Positions 34,341-42,443 of a stretch of 64,000 nt of DNA are shown here, piece by piece. A program made the position numbers and the translations under genes. The stretch is from Burkholderia stabilis (GTDB lineage Bacteria; Pseudomonadota; Gammaproteobacteria; Burkholderiales; Burkholderiaceae). Location of the stretch: the NCBI RefSeq assembly GCF_001742165.1, contig NZ_CP016444.1:62001-126000 (forward strand), given 5' to 3'. The notes under the pieces were generated by a model that searched no databases, was not told the DNA's origin, and worked only from the letters and a program-made list of their open reading frames with translations. Each line of letters opens with the position of its first letter. The stretch's first letter is position 1.

Positions 34341-35579
34341 ATGTACACAGCCAATCGTGGAACGCGCGACCGCGCAAGACGCCGGGCTCAATGGCTGACA
34401 GCAGACCGGATCATTCCGTACAGCTGCATCATGCTGATGCTCTTCTCGTTGTTGCTGATCGTCTGGGGCTTCGTGACGGACGGCTTCGCCTCGAATGCCA
34501 CCGCGCGCCCCGGCGTCGACTTCTCGGTTTTCTGGACCGCATCGCACCTCGTATTGCAAGGCCATGCCGCATCGGCCTACGACCCGTCATCTTTCCTGCA
34601 GGCCGAGTTCGCGCACTTCGATGCGTATCTGCAGCACCGGCCGCTTCCCTGGCTCTATCCGCCGACGATGTTGCTGTTCATCGCGCCGGTTGCCCTCGTG
34701 CCTTTCCTGCCCGCTTATTTCCTCTTTTTCGCGGGCAGTCTTTTATGCTACGCGTTCGCTGTCTCGCGGTTGTCGGGATTGCGCGCGCATCTTCCCGTCC
34801 CGCGCGCCGCGGCGCTCGTCGTGGTCGCGTATTCGGCGGTGTGCCTGTCCGCGCTGTTCGGACAAAACAGCATCCTGACCGCCGGCATCGCGGCGCTCGC
34901 GCTGCATCTGCTCGGCAAGCGCCCGATCGCCGCCGGCATATTGATCGGACTGCTGGCGATCAAGCCGCAACTGGCCGTGGTGTTCCCGTTCGTCCTGATC
35001 GCGGTGCGCGCATGGCGCGCATTCGCGGCGGCGGCGATCAGCGCGACGCTGTTCGCGGCGGCCGGGATCGCGCTGGCCGGCCCCGGCGCGCTGCACGGGT
35101 TGACCCTGGCACTGTCGACGGTACGCGACCAGCATTTCATGCTCCCGTCGTACTGGCTCGCGTCGCCGACGCCGTTCGCCGCATTGCGGCTCGCGGGCGT
35201 GCCGGTCACGGCCGCGCTGGTCGCGCAAGCGGCGGTCGCGCTGCTCGCGATCGCCGCGGCCGTCGACGTGTGGCGCCGTACCGGCGACATGCGCCTGCGC
35301 GGTGCCGCGCTGGCGGTCGCCACGTTGCTGACCACGCCCTATCTGTGGAACTACGAACTGACGTGGCTCGGCATCGCGATCTTCTGCCTGCTCGCGTACG
35401 GCCTGGACGAAGGCTGGCTGCCCGGCGACCAGGGCATCCTGCTGCTCGCGTGGCTGCTGCCGATCTTCGAGATGCTGAACCGGCTGCTGAAGCTGCCGCA
35501 GATCGGGCCCGTCGTGCTGCTCGCCGTGCTGTTCGTCGTCGTGCGCCGCACGGTGCGCGCCTCCCGGAGCGCACCATGA
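34341..35579 (+). CDS. GT87/DUF2029-type polyprenyl-linked glycosyltransferase (membrane)
   Basis: 412 residues, about 9-11 membrane helices. Matches the GT87 (DUF2029) GT-C glycosyltransferases: an N-terminal helix followed by an acidic periplasmic loop 'PGVDFSVFWTASHLVLQGHA' with the probable catalytic Asp, then 'LPWLYPPTMLLFIAPVALVP', 'LFGQNSILTAGIAALAL' and 'LIGLLAIKPQLAVVFPFVLI'. Such enzymes use polyprenyl-phosphate sugars on the periplasmic side to add mannose or another sugar. The stop overlaps the start of a second GT87 gene (ATGA). Upstream of gtrB and gtrA, which would supply the lipid-linked sugar. Confidence 0.85.
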   Translation: MYTANRGTRDRARRRAQWLTADRIIPYSCIMLMLFSLLLIVWGFVTDGFASNATARPGVDFSVFWTASHLVLQGHAASAYDPSSFLQAEFAHFDAYLQHRPLPWLYPPTMLLFIAPVALVPFLPAYFLFFAGSLLCYAFAVSRLSGLRAHLPVPRAAALVVVAYSAVCLSALFGQNSILTAGIAALALHLLGKRPIAAGILIGLLAIKPQLAVVFPFVLIAVRAWRAFAAAAISATLFAAAGIALAGPGALHGLTLALSTVRDQHFMLPSYWLASPTPFAALRLAGVPVTAALVAQAAVALLAIAAAVDVWRRTGDMRLRGAALAVATLLTTPYLWNYELTWLGIAIFCLLAYGLDEGWLPGDQGILLLAWLLPIFEMLNRLLKLPQIGPVVLLAVLFVVVRRTVRASRSAP

Positions 35580-36955
35580 AAGCGCCCCTGTCCGCGCGCC
35601 ACGCGCCGCCGGCCGTCGACATGCACCCCGAACTCCCGATCGCGGGCCCGCGCCGCTATCCGCACTGGCTCAACCGCGATCGCGTGCGGCTCTATGCGGC
35701 GGCCGCGCTGCTGGCCGAGCTGCTGTTCATCGGCATCTACGTGACCCGCGTGTTCCTGTCGCACAACGGTGCGCTGGAACCGCTGTCGCAGGATTTCTCG
35801 CCGATCTGGAGCGCCGCGTGGCTCGCCGCGCACGGGCGCGCCGCCGATGCGTGGCATTTCCCCGCGCTGTTCGCGATCCAGAAGCTCGCGATCCCGACGA
35901 TGACGCTTGCGGGCGGCACGCTGCCGTGGCTCTACCCGCCCACGATGCTCCTGCTCGTGCTGCCGCTCGGCTGGCTGCCGTACACGCTTGCGCTCGTGCT
36001 GTGGCTCGGCGTGACGTATGCGCTGTTCGCCGCGACGATCCGCGCGACCGTCCAGCGCGATGCCGCATGGCTGTGCGCACTCGCGTTTCCCGGCGCATTC
36101 CTCACCGTGATCGTCGGGCAGACCAGCCTCTTTACCGCGACACTCGCGGGCCTCGGCCTGCTCTTGCTGAACCGCCGCCCCGCGTGCGCCGGCGTCTGCT
36201 TCGCGTTGTTGACGATGAAGCCGCAGCTCGCGGTGCTGTTCCCGCTCGCGCTGCTGTGCGCGGGCCAATGGCGCGCGCTGGCCGCGTGGGCCGTGACGAT
36301 CGCCGGCAGCGCCGCGCTCGCGACGCTCGCGTTCGGCGTCGGCCCGTGGGTCACGTTCGCGCACGTGATCGGCAACGTCTACGCGGTCGTCGGCAGCGGC
36401 CAGGCCAAGCTCGCGCGCATGCCGACCGTGTTCGCGCTCGCGACGATGGCCGGCTGGCCCGTGATCGTCGCGCGCGGCCTTCAACTGCTGTCGGCTGCAG
36501 CCGGCGCCATCGCCGTCGTCTACGCATGGCGCGGCACGTGTTCCTACGCGCTGCGCGCCGCGACGCTCGCCTGCGCCTGCCTGCTCGTCAGCCCTTACCT
36601 GTACGACTACGACCTGACGTGGTACGGCATCGTGATCGCCTGGTACGCACGCTATGCATGGACGCACGGCTGGCGGCGCTTCGATCGCGAGTGGCTGATG
36701 CTGCTGTGGCCGATGCCGCTCGCGGGCCTCGCGGTCGTGCCGCACCTGTCGTTCCAGTTCATGCCGCTCGTCACGCTCGCGTCGCTCGCGCTGCTCGTCA
36801 GCCGGATCGCGCGGGAAAGGCACGACGTGCCGTCGTTGCCGGACGCGCGCGATCATTCGACCGAGACCGGCTTCACACATCCGGTCCGGCCGCATCACCG
36901 CTCGGCGTACGGATTGCGCCGCACCGGCCACCCGACGCTCGGTATCGGCCGGTGA
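35576..36955 (+). CDS. second GT87/DUF2029-type membrane glycosyltransferase
   Basis: 459 residues from MKAPLSARHAPPAVD. Paralogue of the preceding protein: 'SQDFSPIWSAAWLAAHGRAA' (catalytic-loop Asp), 'GTLPWLYPPTMLLLVLPLGW', 'IVGQTSLFTATLAGLGLLLL' and 'ALLTMKPQLAVLFPLALL'. About ten membrane helices and a hydrophilic C-terminal tail of ~60 residues. Translationally coupled to the upstream gene by the ATGA overlap. A tandem pair suggests two successive transfers or a heteromeric enzyme. Followed after 24 bases by gtrB. Confidence 0.85.
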   Translation: MKAPLSARHAPPAVDMHPELPIAGPRRYPHWLNRDRVRLYAAAALLAELLFIGIYVTRVFLSHNGALEPLSQDFSPIWSAAWLAAHGRAADAWHFPALFAIQKLAIPTMTLAGGTLPWLYPPTMLLLVLPLGWLPYTLALVLWLGVTYALFAATIRATVQRDAAWLCALAFPGAFLTVIVGQTSLFTATLAGLGLLLLNRRPACAGVCFALLTMKPQLAVLFPLALLCAGQWRALAAWAVTIAGSAALATLAFGVGPWVTFAHVIGNVYAVVGSGQAKLARMPTVFALATMAGWPVIVARGLQLLSAAAGAIAVVYAWRGTCSYALRAATLACACLLVSPYLYDYDLTWYGIVIAWYARYAWTHGWRRFDREWLMLLWPMPLAGLAVVPHLSFQFMPLVTLASLALLVSRIARERHDVPSLPDARDHSTETGFTHPVRPHHRSAYGLRRTGHPTLGIGR

Positions 36956-36979
36956 AGCGACATTACAAGGGGAGTCATC

Positions 36980-38023
36980 ATGCGGGAACCACACTACACA
37001 CCGCTCGTCTCGCTGGTCGTACCGTTCTATAACGAAGGCGAGGCCGTCGAGCGCTTCTTCGACGTCGTGATTCCGTTGCTGACGGCCATCGACGCGATCC
37101 GCTTCGAGATCGTCTGCGTCAACGACGGCAGCCGCGACGACACGCTCGAACGCCTGATCCGGATCGGTACGGCCGAGCGGCGCGTACGCGTGATCGATCT
37201 CACCCGCAACTTCGGCAAGGAGGCCGCGCTGACGGCCGGCCTCGACGAAGCGCTCGGCGATGCGGTGATCCCGCTCGACGCCGACCTGCAAGACCCGCCG
37301 AGCCTGATCCCGGTGATGATCGAGCACTGGCGCGACGGTGCGGAAGTCGTCGCGGCGAAGCGCAGCAGCCGCGCGTGCGATTCGTTCGCGAAGCGCACCG
37401 CGGCCGCGATCTACTATCGCGTGCACAACCTGCTGTCGGACGTGAAGCTGCCGGAGAACGTCGGCGATTTCAGGCTGATGGACCGCAAGGTCGTGAACGC
37501 GCTGCGCAGCCTGCCCGAGCGGCACCGCTTCATGAAAGGGCTGTTCGCGTGGGTCGGCTACCGGACCGTGATCGTCGAATACCAGCGCGACCCGCGCAGC
37601 GCCGGACACTCGAAGTTCTCCGGATGGAAGCTGTGGAATTTCGCGCTGGAAGGGATCACCAGCTTCAGCACCGTGCCGCTGCGCAGCTGGACCTACATCG
37701 GCGTCGGCATCGCCGCGCTCGCGTTCGTGTACGGCGCGTTCATCGTCCTGCGCACGCTGCTGTTCGGCAACCCGGTGTTCGGCTATGCGTCGCTGATTTC
37801 GGTCACGCTGTTCATCGGCGGCATCGAGCTTGTCGGGATCGGTGTCGTCGGCGAATACATCGGGCGGATCTACGACGAATCGAAGCAGCGCCCCGTGTAC
37901 CTGATCCGCCGCCGCTACCAGGCGCACGGCAAGGTAATCGAGCTCCCGGTCGCGCGCGACGCGCGCCGCCAGCTCGCGCGCCGGCGCGCGCAGCCGGCCC
38001 GTGTGCGGATCGGCACGCGCTGA
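36980..38023 (+). CDS. gtrB: GtrB-like polyprenyl-phosphate glycosyltransferase (GT2)
   Basis: 347 residues. The GT2 domain begins 'LVSLVVPFYNEGEAVERFFD', with 'VNDGSRDDTLERL', 'LTRNFGKEAALTAGLDEAL' and the DXD-type 'IPLDADLQDPPSLIPVMI'; acceptor region 'DFRLMDRKVVNALRSLPERH'. Two C-terminal transmembrane helices (about residues 233-253 and 268-290) place it in the inner membrane. It transfers a sugar from a nucleotide sugar to undecaprenyl phosphate. The C-terminal ~40 residues are Arg-rich and beyond the usual family length. GGGGAG precedes the start. Confidence 0.92.
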   Translation: MREPHYTPLVSLVVPFYNEGEAVERFFDVVIPLLTAIDAIRFEIVCVNDGSRDDTLERLIRIGTAERRVRVIDLTRNFGKEAALTAGLDEALGDAVIPLDADLQDPPSLIPVMIEHWRDGAEVVAAKRSSRACDSFAKRTAAAIYYRVHNLLSDVKLPENVGDFRLMDRKVVNALRSLPERHRFMKGLFAWVGYRTVIVEYQRDPRSAGHSKFSGWKLWNFALEGITSFSTVPLRSWTYIGVGIAALAFVYGAFIVLRTLLFGNPVFGYASLISVTLFIGGIELVGIGVVGEYIGRIYDESKQRPVYLIRRRYQAHGKVIELPVARDARRQLARRRAQPARVRIGTR

Positions 38024-38036
38024 GGCGCGCGCAGCC

Positions 38037-38420
38037 ATGATCGACCTGCTCTGTACGGAGCGCACGAGGCTCGTGCGCTTCGGTTTGTCCGGGCTTTGCT
38101 CGACCGCGATCCACACGCTGGTCGCAGCGGCGATGTTCGCGCTGTTCGACGCGACGCCCGTGACGGCAAATGCCGTCGCATTCATCTGCGCCACGGTGTT
38201 CTCGTATCTCGCGAATACGCTGTGGAGCTTTTCGTCGACGGTACGGGCACGCAACCTGTTGCGCTTTCTCGCAGTCACGCTGGCCGGCTTCATCGAGACG
38301 CTGTTGCTCGCGCGTGCCGCCGAGCTGCTCGAGGTTTCGCGCGGGATGAGCGTCGTCGCGATCGCGCTGCTCATCCCGCCGACCACCTTCGTGCTGCACC
38401 GGCTCTGGACGTACCGGTAA
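38037..38420 (+). CDS. gtrA: GtrA-like flippase
   Basis: 127 residues, four membrane helices. GtrA family signature: 'LVRFGLSGLCSTAIHTLVAA', 'NAVAFICATVFSYLANTLWS', 'RFLAVTLAGFIETLLL' and 'PPTTFVLHRLWTYR'. It is thought to flip the GtrB product (polyprenyl-phospho-sugar) to the periplasm, here for the two GT87-like transferases. Start MIDLLCTERTRLVRF, 13 bases after the gtrB stop. The four genes form one apparent operon. Confidence 0.9.
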   Translation: MIDLLCTERTRLVRFGLSGLCSTAIHTLVAAAMFALFDATPVTANAVAFICATVFSYLANTLWSFSSTVRARNLLRFLAVTLAGFIETLLLARAAELLEVSRGMSVVAIALLIPPTTFVLHRLWTYR

Positions 38421-38724
38421 GCGACCGCCTGCCCTCGCTCCGCGCCCGGAGATAATCGGTCAATCAATTAACAGATTCAATGTCGTTATATTTAAGTAAC
38501 GCATCGAATCGATTGATTCCGATTTTAAAAATAATCAAGAAATATCATTTTTCATACCCTGTTTACCTTTACAGCTTCCATAACCAACCGAACGGGATAA
38601 CCTGCATTCGCCGTCGCACCCGCATCCGGGTCATTCGTCGAAAATCCTTGCGGGACAAGGCGATGGTGGCCGCACGAAGAAATTCGCGCAACAATAAGTC
38701 CCATTACTTTAAACGGGAGTTTCC
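38421..38724. promoter_or_regulatory. AT-rich promoter region of aidA
   Basis: About 300 bases, distinctly AT-rich from 38460 to 38580. It contains the lux-type box at 38559-38574. A Shine-Dalgarno AAACGGGAG lies just before the aidA start. No gene is supported within it. Confidence 0.6.
38559..38574 (+). promoter_or_regulatory. lux-type (CepR-like) box upstream of aidA
   Basis: CTGTTTACCTTTACAG has the CTGT-N8-ACAG form of LuxR-family operators and resembles the cep box of B. cepacia complex bacteria. It lies 150 bases before the aidA start in an AT-rich promoter region. aidA is known in B. cenocepacia as one of the genes most strongly induced by CepIR quorum sensing; binding here is inferred from motif and context. 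Confidence 0.6.
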
Positions 38725-39228
38725 ATGTCACGCGTTACCGATGTGCTCGTCTCTTTCGACACCGAAACCATCCTCAAAAAATATCCGAATCCCAGCAAAA
38801 ATCCCGCCGCGCCGACGTTGATCGACTGGCGTTATGTCTATATGGTGACCAACCAGGACAACGTGATCTCCGGGCAGGCGGGCGGCGAGCTCGACCTGAA
38901 AGCGCAGGTCGGCGACCTGATCCGCTGGCGTGAAACGAGCCTGTCGCTGGGTTTCGAGAACCAGGTGGTGTTCTACAAGTTCATCGGCAACGTCGGCAAC
39001 GACCTGATCTCGACGCCGACGCCGCGCGTCGCCGAAGCGTCGATTCCGGTGCCGAACACCAGCAAGCCCGAGGTGCCGACGTGCCAGAAAGTCGCGAACT
39101 ACTACTGGTCGTCGGAATGCCTGAAAGTCGGCCGCGTGACTTACCACTTCCAGTTCCAGATCATCGACCGCAACTGCCAGAGCCAGGGTTGCTTCTCGTG
39201 GGATCCGTTCATCTCGATCCATAACTGA
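38725..39228 (+). CDS. aidA: AidA/PixA-family inclusion body protein
   Basis: 167 residues starting MSRVTDVLVSFDTETILKKY. This is the AidA (PixA) family, known as a quorum-sensing-regulated virulence factor in B. cenocepacia (needed for killing nematodes) and related to the PixA inclusion protein of Xenorhabdus. Family stretches: 'TLIDWRYVYMVTNQDNVISG', 'VGDLIRWRETSLSLGFENQV', 'YYWSSECLKVGRVTYHFQFQ'. No signal peptide. A CTGT-N8-ACAG box 150 bases upstream fits CepR control. A longer paralogue follows after 65 bases. Confidence 0.92.
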   Translation: MSRVTDVLVSFDTETILKKYPNPSKNPAAPTLIDWRYVYMVTNQDNVISGQAGGELDLKAQVGDLIRWRETSLSLGFENQVVFYKFIGNVGNDLISTPTPRVAEASIPVPNTSKPEVPTCQKVANYYWSSECLKVGRVTYHFQFQIIDRNCQSQGCFSWDPFISIHN

Positions 39229-39293
39229 TCGCGGCAGGCGGGCGGCCGCGAGGCGGTCGCCCGTGCCGCTCCCTTGTTGCGGAGGACGTGCTC

Positions 39294-40184
39294 ATGTCTG
39301 GTCTTCGTTGCGATGTGCTCGCGATCGTCGACGCTGTCACGCTGCTGTCGGCCTACCCCGATGCGAGCCGGGACGCCGATGCGCCGACCATGATCGACGG
39401 CCGGCACATCTACGTGCTGAGCCCCGGCGACACCGGCCAGCTCGGCCCCGGCGACAACCGGCTCTTTGCCGGCCTGTCGCCGGGCGACACGCTGCATTTG
39501 CGCGAAACCGCGCTGGCGCTGCGCGCCGAGGTCAGCGTGCTGTTCATCCGGTTCGCCCTGAAGGATGCCGGCATCGTCGCGCCGATCGAGGCGGAAGTGC
39601 GCGACGCCACGGCGCCGGTGCCCGATGGGGACGACCTGCTTCACCCGTCGTGCCGGCCGATGAAGGACCACTTCTGGCGCAGCGAGGTGCTGGCCGCGGG
39701 CGCCACCACGTGCACGGCCGATTTCGCCGTGCTCGACCGCGACGGGGCCGTGTCCGGCTATTTCCGCTGGGAGGCGTCGATCGAGATCGCCGGCGGCCGA
39801 CCGGACGCGAAACAACCCGATTTCAAGCCGTCGTCCGACCGGAACGGCAACTTCCACTTGCCGCCGAATACCGGCTTCAAGGCGATCTTCTACGCGAACG
39901 CCGCCGACACGCAAAATCTGAAACTGTTCATCGACGATGCGCCGGAGCCGGCCGCCTCGTTCACCGGCAACGGCAACGACGGTGTGCGGATGTTCACGCT
40001 GAATTCGCGGGGCGGCAAGATCCGGATCGACGCATCGGCCAACGGCAGGCAATCCGCGACCGATGCGCGCCTCGCGCCGCTGTCCGCGGGCGACACGGTG
40101 TGGCTCGGCTGGCTCGGCGCCGAGGACGGCGCCGATCGCGACTACAACGACGGGATCGTCATCCTCCAGTGGCCGATTACCTGA
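39294..40184 (+). CDS. AidA/PixA-family protein with C-terminal beta domain
   Basis: 296 residues from ATG 39294 (GTG 39288 would add two). Residues ~1-165 are an AidA/PixA domain: 'DVLAIVDAVTLLSAYPDASR', 'TMIDGRHIYVLSPGDTG', 'SPGDTLHLRETALALRAEVS', 'KDHFWRSEVLAAGATTCTAD'. The extra ~125 residues ('NTGFKAIFYANAADTQNLKL', 'LSAGDTVWLGWLGAEDGADR') look like a small all-beta domain of the kind found in fucose/mannose-binding lectin-like proteins; this resemblance is weak and I would not name it. Probably co-transcribed with aidA and quorum-regulated. It ends 12 bases from the convergent SBP gene. Confidence 0.85.
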   Translation: MSGLRCDVLAIVDAVTLLSAYPDASRDADAPTMIDGRHIYVLSPGDTGQLGPGDNRLFAGLSPGDTLHLRETALALRAEVSVLFIRFALKDAGIVAPIEAEVRDATAPVPDGDDLLHPSCRPMKDHFWRSEVLAAGATTCTADFAVLDRDGAVSGYFRWEASIEIAGGRPDAKQPDFKPSSDRNGNFHLPPNTGFKAIFYANAADTQNLKLFIDDAPEPAASFTGNGNDGVRMFTLNSRGGKIRIDASANGRQSATDARLAPLSAGDTVWLGWLGAEDGADRDYNDGIVILQWPIT

Positions 40185-40196
40185 ACGCCGCCGCGC

Positions 40197-41135
40197 TCAG
40201 GTGCGCGGCAACCCCGGCGGGTTGGTCTGCGACCGGTCGATCGCTTCGGCGTCGAGGCTCCAGCGGCCGAGCACCTTCCGGTAGCTGCCGTTCGCGATCA
40301 GCGCATTGATCGCGACCGTCAGCGGATCGGCGAGGCCGCTGCCCTTACGCGTCGTGATCGCGATGTCGGCGGTGCGCGGCCAGCCGCCGCTCACGGTGCC
40401 GATGAGCTTCGCGTCGCCGCGCAGCGACGCCTGGTAAGCGAGCATCGAGTTCACGCTGAAGATCGTGTCGACGCGGCCCGACTGCAGCGCGACCCAGCGC
40501 TCCGCCGCGTCGGCGTAATACTGGATCTCGACCGGCGCGAGGCCGCGCGCGACGTTCTGCCGGTTCCATTCGAGCAGGATCTTTTCCTGGTTCGTGCCCG
40601 AGTCGGTCACGACGCGCAGCCCGGCGACGTCCTTCGGCTCGCGGATCGCGGTGATCCGGCTGCCGTTCTTCACGTAGAAGCCGAGCTGATCCCTCCGGTA
40701 GGTCGAGAAGTCGAACTTCTCCTTGCGCTGTTCCGTGACCGTCACGTTCGAGATCACCGCGTCGACCTTGCCGGATTGCAGCGCGAGCGGCCAGTCGGCC
40801 CACGAGAGCGGCACGATCTTCAGCTTGCGCCCGATGCTGTCCGCGATGAGCTGCGCGAGATCGGGATCGAAGCCGACCACCGTGCGCGCATCGGTGGCAT
40901 ACGTGCTGAGCGGCGGCAGGTTCGGCGCGATACCGATCGTCAGCGTGTTCGCTTCGGCAAACCTGAAGCTGCCCGGCAACGTCTGCTCGACCGCCGGGTT
41001 CACGGCGCCGCGCTGCCGGCCCGGCTGCTCGGGGCTCAGGTCGAACGTCGCGGCCTGCGCGACGACGCTGCCGCCGATCAGCGCGGCAGCCAGCACGCGG
41101 ACGACGCGCGCAACGGGAAATACTGTTCTTCTCAT
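40197..41135 (-). CDS. periplasmic amino-acid-type substrate-binding protein
   Basis: 312 residues from MRRTVFPVARVVRVLAAALI. Cleavable signal peptide (~1-29, VAQAA) without lipobox. PF00497-type fold: 'NTLTIGIAPNLPPLSTYATD', 'VVGFDPDLAQLIADSIGRKL', 'SGKVDAVISNVTVTEQRKEK', 'FDFSTYRRDQLGFYVKNGSR' and 'YADAAERWVALQSGRVDTIF'. It binds an amino acid or similar small ligand for an ABC importer, but no permease or ATPase gene is nearby. It lies downstream of the 2OG oxygenase on the same strand (101 bases), so it is probably part of the same operon and could sense or recapture the product or its precursor. Confidence 0.88.
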   Translation of the reverse strand: MRRTVFPVARVVRVLAAALIGGSVVAQAATFDLSPEQPGRQRGAVNPAVEQTLPGSFRFAEANTLTIGIAPNLPPLSTYATDARTVVGFDPDLAQLIADSIGRKLKIVPLSWADWPLALQSGKVDAVISNVTVTEQRKEKFDFSTYRRDQLGFYVKNGSRITAIREPKDVAGLRVVTDSGTNQEKILLEWNRQNVARGLAPVEIQYYADAAERWVALQSGRVDTIFSVNSMLAYQASLRGDAKLIGTVSGGWPRTADIAITTRKGSGLADPLTVAINALIANGSYRKVLGRWSLDAEAIDRSQTNPPGLPRT

Positions 41136-41236
41136 GTGTTCCGGATTCCTTGCGGTTCGATGATGCGAGAGGTGAACGCGAGCGGGGCTGACGTCTTGAT
41201 CGCATGTCGCCGCGCCGCCGCGCGTTCCCGGCCGTC

Positions 41237-42355
41237 TCACGCGGGCGTCGCCTCGAGTTCGGCTGCCGCCGCGCGTTGCGGCGCCGGCTGCGCGACGGGC
41301 GATGGACGCTTCGCGTGCGACTCGCCCGCATACAGCGCCTTCGGATCGAATACGCGCGCCTGCAGCGGCGTGAACGCGCGGAAGTTCCACAGGCTGCGCG
41401 CGACGAACACGCGCTGCACCCAACGGAACGCGCGGTCGTTCTCGTCGTATTGCGGATCGAAGCGGTCGCGCGAATGCAGCGTGAAATGGTTGTTGATCAG
41501 CACCAGCTTGCCCGGCGACACCTGCACGCCGAACGACACCTCGCGCACCGCGCGATACAGGTTGGCCAGCGCTTCCTGCGCGCGTGTGTTGACCGCCAGC
41601 ACCATGTCCGGATAGAACGCGACCGTCACGCGCGGCGCGTCGAGCGGCCCCGACAGCACGGCGCTCAGGTCGGTGTTGTCGCGCGGCGTCGGCGCCGCGC
41701 CGCGCCACCGGTACGGCACGCGGATGATGTAGTGCTCGCCGTAGAGTTGCGCGATGTCGTCCGGCGACAGCAGCTGCAGCGCGCGTCGCGCATCGGCGAG
41801 CCGCGTGTACGGGCCGCCGCCGGCTTCGCTGCGCACGCCGAGCAACAGCAGCGCGAACGGCGACGTGTCGCCTTCGGGCATGTGCGCCTGCGCGGCATTC
41901 TCGATATGGAAGTCGAGCTCGACCTCTGAGCCTAGGCCCGTGTATTCGCGCGCGGTCGTCTTGTGCGGCGTCAGGTTGTTCACGAGTTCGCGGCCTTCGT
42001 GCGCGATCGAGTAAGGCTCGCCGGCCAGCGTGCTCAGGGCGACCAGCACGTTCTCGCTCAGCACGCCGGCCTTGAACGAGCGGCCGGTTTCCTCGAATCT
42101 CGGGCTGCCCTTCACGTCGTCATCGATCGGCAGGTTGTCGATCTCGATCGAACCGTGCGCGTCCGCGGTCGGCGACTTCGCGCGATCGAACGCGTCGACG
42201 ACCCGGTCGGGAAACGCGTTGTAGGCCAGCTTGCGGACTGCGCTGATGTAGCCGGCGCCGCCGGCCGGGTCGTAGGCCAGCGCGCCGAGCGTTTTCCGGA
42301 TGTGACCGGACTCCACTGCCGTCAACACGATACGTTCATCTGCGAGATAGGTCAT
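41237..42355 (-). CDS. Fe(II)/2-oxoglutarate-dependent oxygenase (VioC/AsnO/clavaminate synthase-like)
   Basis: 372 residues. Matches the clavaminate synthase-like/TauD superfamily branch that hydroxylates free amino acids. The facial triad looks intact: H150 and E152 in 'ELDFHIENAAQ' (HxE, as in VioC and AsnO) and the distal His in 'LINNHFTLHSRDRF' (H294), with R308 or R311 to hold 2-oxoglutarate. Other stretches: 'REYTGLGSEVELDFH' and 'FALLLLGVRSEAGGG'. The C-terminal ~30 residues are a low-complexity Ala/Pro tail. Close relatives beta-hydroxylate Arg, Asn or Lys in peptide antibiotic pathways. Its promoter is separated from an IS5-like element by under 90 bases. Likely a tailoring enzyme for a hydroxylated amino acid building block. 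Confidence 0.85.
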   Translation of the reverse strand: MTYLADERIVLTAVESGHIRKTLGALAYDPAGGAGYISAVRKLAYNAFPDRVVDAFDRAKSPTADAHGSIEIDNLPIDDDVKGSPRFEETGRSFKAGVLSENVLVALSTLAGEPYSIAHEGRELVNNLTPHKTTAREYTGLGSEVELDFHIENAAQAHMPEGDTSPFALLLLGVRSEAGGGPYTRLADARRALQLLSPDDIAQLYGEHYIIRVPYRWRGAAPTPRDNTDLSAVLSGPLDAPRVTVAFYPDMVLAVNTRAQEALANLYRAVREVSFGVQVSPGKLVLINNHFTLHSRDRFDPQYDENDRAFRWVQRVFVARSLWNFRAFTPLQARVFDPKALYAGESHAKRPSPVAQPAPQRAAAAELEATPA

Positions 42356-42443
42356 AGGTCTCTCGTAAAAATATCCTGGATCGAAGAACGGTGTGGCAAC
42401 ACCGCCGCGCTTTGCCGTCCTCGGTGCGAAGCGCTCGACAAGA

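Noticed and set aside
35351..38467. 1038-codon minus-strand frame across the glycosyltransferase genes
   Set aside because: Shadow frame; the plus-strand genes have clear families, membrane helices and overlapping start/stop junctions.
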